NCBI RefSeq assembly: GCF_019649055.1
Contig: NW_026570563.1
Span: 1-41,421, forward strand
Length of the DNA stretch: 41,421 nt
Reading direction: 5' to 3'
DNA from: Paramacrobiotus metropolitanus
Lineage: Eukaryota > Tardigrada > Eutardigrada > Parachela > Macrobiotidae
The position numbers were made by a program, and so were the translations under genes. Under the pieces are notes generated by a model, which was not told the DNA's origin, made no database searches, and was given only the letters and a program-made list of their open reading frames with translations. Positions 10,901-20,408 of this stretch are shown here, one piece after another (position 1 is the stretch's first letter; each line of letters opens with the position of its first letter).

Positions 10901-13654
10901 TCTAAAATTACCAAAACCCTCTAAGCCACGCCCACTAACCCAGTTACGTAGGTAACACGTAACCACAAGAAGTGACCAAGAAGTATTTCACCCTATTTCT
11001 GCTCAGAAAAGCGTGGCAAATCAAATAAAATAAAAATCTTTAGCGTTACAAGTGAATTACTAGGTAACCGACCATATGTCATGGTAACCACTGCGGTAAC
11101 AAGTACCGTTACAACGGTGGTAGCTGATACTGCTATCATTTTGGTACCCGTTTTAGTAGTTACATTAGTAGCGCGTACCGCAACTAATTTAATAACGAAA
11201 TTAGTACAACAGTGATAGCGGGTACCGCTATCACTGTAGTAACGGGTACCGTTATTATAGTGGTAACGGGCACCGTTACCATGGTGGTAACGGTTACCAA
11301 CAAAGTTAACAGAGCAAACTGTTGCAAACAGCGTCGCAAATGAAGCTAACGACTTGGCAATCACAGCAGACTGTGTGGGAAGTCAAATAGGGGTGCTTTG
11401 GACTTGGTAACATATGGTAACCATATATATTACAATGGTAACGCTACCGTTACCAAAGGTCATGGGGTCAGATATCGAAATCTTTTATTTTTTTGAACTC
11501 AGGAAGAGAAACTGATCAAAATGGTCCATAAAACGGATAGTTTTTGTGCCACCGGGCCATTTTCACTTAAACCCCGCCTTCGGACGATCCGGATTGGTCG
11601 GTGGGCGTTATTATGTCTGTAATACTTATATAGATCGAAATGGGGGTGCTACCTACCTGATACTAGCGTCCGCCACTCCCACTCTGACCCACCCCAAAAG
11701 TTCCCGTCATTGAAGCGGCCGGTACTAAATGTGACCTTACATTTCCAAATCTGAAGATTCATTGCGTTCATCCAAATTTCGCGATTTCGGTGAACAGGCT
11801 GAACCCACTATCGGACCGAAAAACCACCTGGTGATTCTTTTTTCTCGCGTCAAATCATTTTGGATAGTCGGCAACAACTATTTTCTAAAAGGTCACCCGC
11901 CAGAGTTATACACTGTAAATGGTCACGTGACCGCAGAAACTACGGTTAGGAAAGGTCACCCGGGTGACCTTTTACCATTTTCTGACTCAGGAAGAAAAAC
12001 TAATACATCCTGTCTATCCAAAACGGCGTTCAAATCTAAAATTACCAAAACCCTCTAAGCCACGCCCACTAACCCAGTTACGTAGGTAACACGTAACCAC
12101 AAGAAGTGACCAAGAAGTATTTCACCCTATTTCTGCTCAGAAAAGCGTGGCAAATCAAATAAAATAAAAATCTTTAGCGTTACAAGTGAATTACTAGGTA
12201 ACCGACCATATGTCATGGTAACCACTGCGGTAACAAGTACCGTTACAACGGTGGTAGCTGATACTGCTATCATTTTGGTACCCGTTTTAGTAGTTACATT
12301 AGTAGCGGGTACCGCAACTAATTTAATAACGAAATTAGTACAACAGTGATAGCGGGTACCGCTATCACTGTAGTAACGGGTACCGTTATTATAGTGGTAA
12401 CGGGCACCGTTACCATGGTGGTAACGGTTACCAACAAAGTTAACAGAGCAAACTGTTGCAAACAGCGTCGCAAATGAAGCTAACGACTTGGCAATCACAG
12501 CAGACTGTGTGGGAAGTCAAATAGGGGTGCTTTGGACTTGGTAACATATGGTAACCATATATATTACAATGGTAACGCTACCGTTACCAAAGGTCATGGG
12601 GTCAGATATCGAAATCTTTTATTTTTTTGAACTCAGGAAGAGAAACTGATCAAAATGGTCCATAAAACGGATAGTTTTTGTGCCACCGGGCCATTTTCAC
12701 TTAAACCCCGCCTTCGGACGATCCGGATTGGTCGGTGGGCGTTATTATGTCTGTAATACTTATATAGATCGAAATGGGTGCTACCTACCTGATACTAGCG
12801 TCCGCCACTCCCACTCTGACCCACCCCAAAAGTTCCCGTCATTGAAGCGGCCGGTACTAAATGTGACCTTACATTTCCAAATCTGAAGATTCATTGCGTT
12901 CATCCAAATTCGCGATTTCGGTGAACAGGCTGAACCCACTATCGGACCGAAAAACCACCTGGTGATTCTTTTTTCTCGCGTCAAATCATTTTGGATAGTC
13001 GGCAACAACTATTTTCTAAAAGGTCACCCGCCAGAGTTATACACTGTAAATGGTCACGTGACCGCAGAAACTACGGTTAGGAAAGGTCACCCGGGTGACC
13101 TTTTACCATTTTCTGACTCAGGAAGAAAAACTAATACATCCTGTCTATCCAAAACGGCGTTCAAATCTAAAATTACCAAAACCCTCTAAGCCACGCCCAC
13201 TAACCCAGTTACGTAGGTAACACGCAACCACAAGAAGTGACCAAGAAGTATTTCACCCTATTTCTGCTCAGAAAAGCGTGGCAAATCAAATAAAATAAAA
13301 ATCTTTAGCGTTACAAGTGAATTACTAGGTAACCGACCATATGTCATGGTAACCACTGCGGTAACAAGTACCGTTACAACGGTGGTAGCTGATACTGCTA
13401 TCATTTTGGTACCCGTTTTAGTAGTTACATTAGTAGCGCGTACCGCAACTAATTTAATAACGAAATTAGTACAACAGTGATAGCGGGTACCGCTATCACT
13501 GTAGTAACGGGTACCGTTATTATAGTGGTAACGGGCACCGTTACCATGGTGGTAACGGTTACCAACAAAGTTAACAGAGCAAACTGTTGCAAACAGCGTC
13601 GCAAATGAAGCTAACGACTTGGCAATCACAGCAGACTGTGTGGGAAGTCAAATA

Positions 13655-15916
13655 GGGGTGCTTTGGACTTGGTAACATATGGTAACCATATATATTACAA
13701 TGGTAACGCTACCGTTACCAAAGGTCATGGGGTCAGATATCGAAATCTTTTATTTTTTCGAACTCAGGAAGAGAAACTGATCAAAATGGTCCATAAAACG
13801 GATAGTTTTTGTGCCACCGGGCCATTTTCACTTAAACCCCGCCTTCGGACGATCCGGATTGGTCGGGGGGCGTTATTATGTCTGTAATACTTATATAGAT
13901 CGAAATGGGGGGTGCCGTTTTGATACGAAGGTCCGCCACACCCATTCTGACCCACCCCAAAAGTTTCCGTCATTAAAGCGGCCGGTACTAAATGTGACCT
14001 TACATTTGCAAATCTGAAGATTCGTTGCGTTCACCCGATTTCGAGAATTCGATGAACCGGCTGAACCCACTATCGGACCGAAAAACCACCTGGTGATTCT
14101 TTTTTCTCGCGTCAAATCATTTTGGATAGTCGGCAACAACTATTTTCTAAAAGGTCACCCGCCAGAGTTATACACTGTAAATGGTCACGTGACCGCAGAA
14201 ACTACGGTTAGGAAAGGTCACCCGGGTGACCTTTTACCATTTTCTGACTCAGGAAGAAAAACTAATACATCCTGTCTATCCAAAACGGCGTTCAAATCTA
14301 AAATTACCAAAACCCTCTAAGCCACGCCCACTAACCCAGTTACGTAGGTAACACGTAACCACAAGAAGTGACCAAGAAGTATTTCACCCTATTTCTGCTC
14401 AGAAAAGCGTGGCAAATCAAATAAAATAAAAATCTTTAGCGTTACAAGTGAATTACTAGGTAACCGACCATATGTCATGGTAACCACTGCGGTAACAAGT
14501 ACCGTTACAACGGTGGTAGCTGATACTGCTATCATTTTGGTACCCGTTTTAGTAGTTACATTAGTAGCGCGTACCGCAACTAATTTAATAACGAAATTAG
14601 TACAACAGTGATAGCGGGTACCGCTATCACTGTAGTAACGGGTACCGTTATTATAGTGGTAACGGGCACCGTTACCATGGTGGTAACGGTTACCAACAAA
14701 GTTAACAGAGCAAACTGTTGCAAACAGCGTCGCAAATGAAGCTAACGACTTGGCAATCACAGCAGACTGTGTGGGAAGTCAAATAGGGGTGCTTTGGACT
14801 TGGTAACATATGGTAACCATATATATTACAATGGTAACGCTACCGTTACCAAAGGTCATGGGGTCAGATATCGAAATCTTTTATTTTTTTGAACTCAGGA
14901 AGAGAAACTGATCAAAATGGTCCATAAAACGGATAGTTTTTGTGCCACCGGGCCATTTTCACTTAAACCCCGCCTTCGGACGATCCGGATTGGTCGGGGG
15001 GCGTTATTATGTCTGTAATACTTATATAGATCGAAATGGGGGGTGCCGTTTTGATACGAAGGTCCGCCACACCCATTCTGACCCACCCCAAAAGTTTCCG
15101 TCATTAAAGCGGCCGGTACTAAATGTGACCTTACATTTGCAAATCTGAAGATTCGTTGCGTTCACCCGATTTCGAGAATTCGATGAACCGGCTGAACCCA
15201 CTATCGGACCGAAAAACCACCTGGTGATTCTTTTTTCTCGCGTCAAATCATTTTGGATAGTCGGCAACAACTATTTTCTAAAAGGTCACCCGCCAGAGTT
15301 ATACACTGTAAATGGTCACGTGACCGCAGAAACTACGGTTAGGAAAGGTCACCCGGGTGACCTTTTACCATTTTCTGACTCAGGAAGAAAAACTAATACA
15401 TCCTGTCTATCCAAAACGGCGTTCAAATCTAAAATTACCAAAACCCTCTAAGCCACGCCCACTAACCCAGTTACGTAGGTAACACGTAACCACAAGAAGT
15501 GACCAAGAAGTATTTCACCCTATTTCTGCTCAGAAAAGCGTGGCAAATCAAATAAAATAAAAATCTTTAGCGTTACAAGTGAATTACTAGGTAACCGACC
15601 ATATGTCATGGTAACCACTGCGGTAACAAGTACCGTTACAACGGTGGTAGCTGATACTGCTATCATTTTGGTACCCGTTTTAGTAGTTACATTAGTAGCG
15701 GGTACCGCAACTAATTTAATAACGAAATTAGTACAACAGTGATAGCGGGTACCGCTATCACTGTAGTAACGGGTACCGTTATTATAGTGGTAACGGGCAC
15801 CGTTACCATGGTGGTAACGGTTACCAACAAAGTTAACAGAGCAAACTGTTGCAAACAGCGTCGCAAATGAAGCTAACGACTTGGCAATCACAGCAGACTG
15901 TGTGGGAAGTCAAATA
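13655..15916. repeat. Pair of near-identical monomers with a private variant
   Basis: The units at 13655 and 14786 share a hypervariable window found nowhere else here (AAATGGGGGGTGCCGTTTTG then ATACGAAGG, at 13,904-13,931 and 15,035-15,062), and ATTCGTTGCG instead of ATTCATTGCG. The chains that end at landmarks 11390, 13655 and 14786 carry GTAGCGCGTACC where neighbours have GTAGCGGGTACC. The pattern fits a recent one-unit tandem duplication with exchange among near neighbours. Confidence 0.75.
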
Positions 15917-18412
15917 GGGGTGCTTTGGACTTGGTAACATATGGTAACCATATATATTACAATGGTAACGCTACCGTTACCAAAGGTCATGGGGTCAGAT
16001 ATCGAAATCTTTTATTTTTTTGAACTCAGGAAGAGAAACTGATCAAAATGGTCCATAAAACGGATAGTTTTTGTGCCACCGGGCCATTTTCACTTAAACC
16101 CCGCCTTCGGACGATCCGGATTGGTCGGTGGGCGTTATTATGTCTGTAATACTTATATAGATCGAAATGGGTGCTACCTACCTGATACTAGCGTCCGCCA
16201 CTCCCACTCTGACCCACCCCAAAAGTTTCCGTCATTAAAGCGGCCGGTACTAAATGTGACCTTACATTTCCAAATCTGAAGATTCATTGCGTTCACCCGA
16301 TTTCGAGAATTTCGGTGAACAGGCTGAACCCACTATCGGACCGAAAAACCACCTGGTGATTCTTTTTTCTCGCGTCAAATCATTTTGGATAGTCGGCAAC
16401 AACTATTTTCTAAAAGGTCACCCGCCAGAGTTATACACTGTAAATGGTCACGTGACCGCAGAAACTACGGTTAGGAAAGGTCACCCGGGTGACCTTTTAC
16501 CATTTTCTGACTCAGGAAGAAAAACTAATACATCCTGTCTATCCAAAACGGCGTTCAAATCTAAAATTACCAAAACCCTCTAAGCCACGCCCACTAACCC
16601 AGTTACGTAGGTAACACGTAACCACAAGAAGTGACCAAGAAGTATTTCACCCTATTTCTGCTCAGAAAAGCGTGGCAAATCAAATAAAATAAAAATCTTT
16701 AGCGTTACAAGTGAATTACTAGGTAACCGACCATATGTCATGGTAACCACTGCGGTAACAAGTACCGTTACAACGGTGGTAGCTGATACTGCTATCATTT
16801 TGGTACCCGTTTTAGTAGTTACATTAGTAGCGGGTACCGCAACTAATTTAATAACGAAATTAGTACAACAGTGATAGCGGGTACCGCTATCACTGTAGTA
16901 ACGGGTACCGTTATTATAGTGGTAACGGGCACCGTTACCATGGTGGTAACGGTTACCAACAAAGTTAACAGAGCAAACTGTTGCAAACAGCGTCGCAAAT
17001 GAAGCTAACGACTTGGCAATCACAGCAGACTGTGTGGGAAGTCAAATAGGGGTGCTTTGGACTTGGTAACATATGGTAACCATATATATTACAATGGTAA
17101 CGCTACCGTTACCAAAGGTCATGGGGTCAGATATCGAAATCTTTTATTTTTTCGAACTCAGGAAGAGAAACTGATCAAAATGGTCCATAAAACGGATAGT
17201 TTTTGTGCCACCGGGCCATTTTCACTTAAACCCCGCCTTCGGACGATCCGGATTGGTCGGTGGGCGTTATTATGTCTGTAATACTTATATAGATCGAAAT
17301 GGGGGTGCTACCTACCTGATACTAGCGTCCGCCACACCCACTCTGACCCACCCCAAAAGTTTCCGTCATTAAAGCGGCCGGTACTAAATGTGACCTTACA
17401 TTTCCAAATCTGAAGATTCATTGCGTTCACCCGATTTCGAGAATTTCGATGAACCGGCTGAACCCACTATCGGACCGAAAAACCACCTGGTGATTCTTTT
17501 TTCTCGCGTCAAATCATTTTGGATAGTCGGCAACAACTATTTTTCTAAAAGGTCACCCGCCAGAGTTATACACTGTAAATGGTCACGTGACCACAAAATC
17601 TACGGTTAGGAAAGGTCACCCGGGTGACCTTTTACCATTTTCTGACTCAGGAAGAAAAACTAATACATCCTGTCTATCCAAAACGGCGTTCAAATCTAAA
17701 ATTACCAAAACCCTCTAAGCCACGCCCACTAACCCAGTTACGTAGGTAACACGTAACCACAAGAAGTGACCAACAAGTATTTCATACTATTTCTGCTCAA
17801 AAAGACGTGGCAAATCAAAAAAAATAAAAAGTTTTGGCGTTACAAGTAAATTGCTAGGTAACCGACTAAATGTCATGGTAACCACTGCAGTAACAGGTAC
17901 CGTTACAACGGTGGTAGCTGATACTGCTATCATTTTGGTACCCGTTTTAGTAGTTACATTAGTAGCGGGCACCGCTACTAATTTAATAACGAAATTAGTA
18001 CAACAGTGATAGCGGGTACCGCTATCACTGTAGTAACGGGTACCGTTATTATAGTGGTAACGGGCACCGTTACCATGGTGGTAACGGTTACCAACAAAGT
18101 TAACAGAGCAAACTGTTGCAAACAGCGTCGCAAATGAAGCTAACGACTTGGCAATCACAGCAGACTGTGTGGGAAGTCAAATAGGGGTGCTTTGGACTTG
18201 GTTACATATGGTAACCATATATATTGCAATGGTAACGCTACCGTTACCAAAGGTCATGGGGTCAGATATCAAAATCTTTTACTTTTTCGGACTCAGGAAG
18301 AGAAACTGATCAAAACCGTCCATAAAACGGATAGTTTTTGTGCCACGCGGGCCATTTTCACTTAAACCCCGCCTTCGGACGATCCGGATTGGTCGGTGGG
18401 CGTTATTATGTC

Positions 18413-18519
18413 TGTAATACTTATATAGATCGAAATGGGTGCTACCTACCTGATACTAGCGTCCGCCACTCCCACTCTGACCCACCCCAAAAGTTTCCGT
18501 CATTAAAGCGGCCGGTACT
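18413..18519. repeat. Left flanking direct repeat of insert copy 1
   Basis: This monomer segment runs from TGTAATACTT to CGGCCGGTACT, 107 bp. It is repeated at 20,302-20,408 on the other side of the insert. It is monomer sequence, so the compound unit equals a monomer cut after CGGCCGGTACT, then insert, then a restart 107 bp upstream. It is far too long for an ordinary transposase target duplication. Confidence 0.9.
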
Positions 18520-19051
18520 TCGGTTTTTTCGAAAAATGCGAATGTACGCATGGGATGGTTTTCGACCGCTTTGCACTTTTTTGAACAGCGAGGTTTTCAA
18601 AACGAATAAAAACTGTGAAATTGGACATAGCCAGATTTGCTTGGGTAGTACCGAGACGTACTGCTCGGTTACCATTATATTACAGTTACCGCTCAGTAAC
18701 CGTTGTAACGAACTCGTTACCAATAAGTTACCTGTGCGTATCTATCAAACGAAGAGCAATAGTTGTTTACTTCAGCTGAAGAAGATGTTTTTTAGTCAGT
18801 TATACTGTTATACTGCAAAGTACTTCGCTGCATTATTTGACATATACGCACTGAGTTGCTACATGCTAGACGAACACTGTGTGGCCGATCGTTTTGTTCA
18901 AAATATTTACTGCACTGGAACGCTCGTATTTTTTAATGAAGAAACCGATCGAAAAAACCGAAAAATTTTGTTTTCGACGATCGTCTGAATCTTGAATTTT
19001 TTAGTGTTGTACAACATAATAATCTTTTTTATTTATTATAAATTGAAAAAG
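18520..19051 (+). other. Leader region of the insert, no supported gene
   Basis: The region is 532 bp long and runs to the ATG. It contains six GTTACC or GTAACC motifs in 18,667-18,732, a perfect palindrome CTTCAGCTGAAG at 18,770-18,781, a CGATCG-flanked AT stretch near 18,945-18,982, and TGTTGTACAACA at 19,005-19,016. An open frame runs through most of it in copy 1, but copy 2 has indels and a stop in that frame, so coding is not supported. It probably contains the promoter and 5' untranslated region, but I see no convincing TATA box at a suitable distance. Confidence 0.6.
19005..19016. promoter_or_regulatory. Perfect palindrome TGTTGTACAACA upstream of the ORF
   Basis: This 12-bp perfect inverted repeat ends 35 bp before the ATG. 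It is unchanged in copy 2 at 33,289-33,300, although the spacing to the ATG differs by two bases there. It could be a binding site for a dimeric regulator or a 5' UTR hairpin; function is unknown. Confidence 0.45.
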
Positions 19052-19627
19052 ATGCCTCCCGTTCACCGAAATGTGCACGGTCAGTTCGCGGCTGCTGAGA
19101 GCTCGGTCCCACTCGCCCGGGTGCCGCGGTTCCGCGTCGGTCGAGACGCCCGCCAGCGCACGCCGCCAAGACATCGGCGGCGTGACCGGCATGCGGACAT
19201 CAATGCCGCGCGGGCGGAGTCAGCCACCGCAACCGGCGCCCGGGAAAGAGTGCGTGCTGCGTGGCGAATGCAGCAGGCTGTTATGGCGGAGGAGAGGCGG
19301 GACTTCAAGGAAACACCATCAGGTCCACGCCGGCGTCCGGGAAGACCGGTGTTTTCCACGACCAAACACCGGCGGACACCGGAACCTGTTCCGCCTCTCC
19401 TGCCGGCCCGTCGGTCACTGGCGGTCAAACCAAGTGCCGGTTCGCCGGAGCCGCAAGCGTCGCCAACAAGTGCTGCGGACCCACCAGTTGTCCCGGTGCA
19501 CCACCCTGCGGACATGGACGAACTCCTTGAGTTCGAGCCTGATGTAGGAGACCAGGAAGTTCCAGGCGCCGTCCACTCCACAGTCCTACGGGTGGTCCGC
19601 CGGGATAACCGATGGGTACACAAATAG
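19052..19627 (+). CDS. Unrecognised basic, proline-rich protein with acidic patch, copy 1
   Basis: The product has 191 residues, and I do not recognise a family. Residues 23-47 are Arg-rich (RFRVGRDARQR, RHRRRDRH). Residues 63-83 (ARERVRAAWRMQQAVMAEER) look helical and charged. Residues 92-99 (PRRRPGRP) resemble a weak AT-hook. Residues 110-152 are rich in Pro, Ala and Ser. Residues 154-164 (DMDELLEFEPD) are an acidic-hydrophobic patch like short activation or protein-binding motifs, and the tail 180-191 is basic. There is no signal peptide or membrane segment. This ATG is preferred over one at 18,992 because the upstream frame is not kept in copy 2, and A stands at -3. Codons are GC-rich and CG-rich while both flanks are AT-rich. 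AATAAA lies at 19,696. Nuclear DNA or RNA binding is inference; a domesticated or mobile-element protein is an alternative. Confidence 0.7.
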   Translation: MPPVHRNVHGQFAAAESSVPLARVPRFRVGRDARQRTPPRHRRRDRHADINAARAESATATGARERVRAAWRMQQAVMAEERRDFKETPSGPRRRPGRPVFSTTKHRRTPEPVPPLLPARRSLAVKPSAGSPEPQASPTSAADPPVVPVHHPADMDELLEFEPDVGDQEVPGAVHSTVLRVVRRDNRWVHK

Positions 19628-19695
19628 GTTTTATTTTTGTGTTTTTTTGGTAGTTTTGATTTTTTCTTTTCTTTTTTTTATTTTGTCATAATTAA

Positions 19696-19701
19696 AATAA
19701 A
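19696..19701 (+). terminator. Candidate polyadenylation signal AATAAA
   Basis: This is the first AATAAA after the stop codon, 69 bp downstream, in an A-rich stretch containing further AATAAA-like hexamers. The equivalent in copy 2 is at 33,971-33,976. Hexamers of this kind occur by chance in AT-rich DNA, so the call is weak. Confidence 0.4.
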
Positions 19702-20238
19702 ATAAAAATAATAAAATTGCAAAACTGCCCAAAAAAAAGCTGTTTGTTGTGTTGGTGTTTGTTGTGTGGTTTTTATGTTGTTTTTTGTTCAAATGTTCAA
19801 ATAAAATTAAAGTAAAATAAAAAACGAAAAAACGCAAAACTGCCAAAAATATGATGTAATTTAATTTTCAAAATATTTTGTTGTTTTGTTTATTTGCTCT
19901 TTTGTTTACCTTTTTGTTTTTTGTGTAAAATTGTGTTCATTGGTTAAACTGAAGATAAAAACCGAAGAAACCATAATACAGTCAACATGAAGTTTGAAGT
20001 GCATTCCTAGATTATTCAGAACCACATCACATTACAAGTGCCTTCCCACCCACTTCCTGGTCCGCTTACTTTCTATCAATACCTCAAATATCTAGCAAGG
20101 TTTTTACCTGCCAATTACCTGGAGCCTGTCAATTGCTGACTAAAAGTGTGCGACCATTTGAATTAACAAATCCAAAAGGAAAAGACTAAAACAACTAATT
20201 CGTTGTTGCTGACGGTCAACAGTATTACAGACAATCGT

Positions 20239-20255
20239 ATGCACCGGAGGTGCAT
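20239..20255. repeat. Short hairpin ATGCACC-GGA-GGTGCAT
   Basis: The stems are 7 bp with a 3-base loop, 47 bp before the right edge of the insert. It is preserved exactly in copy 2 (34,502-34,518) although nearby AT-rich runs differ. It could be a structural end feature of the insert or an RNA 3' hairpin. Confidence 0.55.
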
Positions 20256-20301
20256 AACGAGGCCCGCCCTTACGAGGCCACGCTGTCGGCCGCAGTCTAC
20301 T

Positions 20302-20408
20302 TGTAATACTTATATAGATCGAAATGGGTGCTACCTACCTGATACTAGCGTCCGCCACGCCCATTCCGACCCACCCCAAAAGTTTCCCTCATTAAAGCGG
20401 CCGGTACT
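20302..20408. repeat. Right flanking direct repeat of insert copy 1
   Basis: This is the second copy of the 107-bp monomer segment. It has small differences from the left copy (CACGCCCATTCCGACCC for CACTCCCACTCTGACCC; CCCTCATT for CCGTCATT). Those differences recur at the right side of insert copy 2, so the right flank travelled with the insert when the compound unit was duplicated. Confidence 0.88.

Larger units (their letters stand above)
7100..18519. repeat. Satellite family C block (about eleven units)
   Basis: Units with landmarks from 7995 to 18184, plus the second part of the unit at 6861. Diagnostic variants are ATAGATCGAAATGG in the hypervariable window, GTGATTCTTTTTTCTCGCG, ACATCCTGTCTATCC, and ATTAGTACAACAGTG in the palindrome chain. 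One-base losses relative to A and B at about 7,805 and 7,887 shift the plus-strand frame, so the Val/Thr-rich plus frame is closed here. The GGTCACC palindrome is a perfect 22-mer in most of these units. Identity between neighbours is very high, indicating recent amplification or active homogenisation. Confidence 0.9.
18520..20301. other. Gene-bearing insert, copy 1 (1,782 bp)
   Basis: This is non-satellite DNA between CGGCCGGTACT and TGTAATACTT. It holds a leader of about 530 bp, one 191-codon ORF, and an AT-rich 3' region ending in a short GC-rich segment. I see no terminal inverted repeats, transposase, reverse transcriptase or long terminal repeats. The last bases before the right edge (TCGGCCGCAGTCTACT) resemble the satellite bases before the left edge (GCGGCCGGTACT), which may mark the join. 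The second copy, 14,289 bp downstream, has the same edges, so this is one compound unit that was duplicated, not two independent insertions. Confidence 0.88.
19628..20301 (+). other. AT-rich 3' region of the insert
   Basis: After the stop come T-rich and A-rich runs with AATAAA at 19,696-19,701 and 19,800-19,805, candidate polyadenylation signals about 70 and 175 bp after the stop. A TTTG/TGTTG-rich stretch lies at 19,740-19,790. From about 19,980 composition becomes mixed, and the last 100 bp are GC-rich with two CGAGGCC copies and a hairpin. I see no ORF or known RNA gene. Most differences between the two inserts are homopolymer-length changes in this region. Confidence 0.6.

Noticed and set aside
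18338-18988. Open frame of 216 codons spanning satellite and insert leader
   Set aside because: It starts in monomer sequence, and the equivalent frame in copy 2 is broken by several indels and a stop; composition is not protein-like.
18992-19051. Upstream ATG at 18,992 as the gene start
   Set aside because: It would add a hydrophobic, AT-rich N-terminus whose frame is lost in copy 2 through changes in the T and A runs; the ATG at 19,052 gives the same 191-codon length in both copies.
19081-19623. Minus-strand 180-codon frame opposite the gene
   Set aside because: High GC content leaves the opposite strand of the ORF free of stops; it has no sensible start context, and the equivalent in copy 2 is truncated to 113 codons by the frameshifts.
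18520-20301. Insert as a DNA transposon or retroelement
   Set aside because: No terminal inverted repeats, long terminal repeats, poly-A tail at the edge, short target duplication or recognisable transposase or reverse transcriptase; the flanking 107-bp repeats are satellite sequence.
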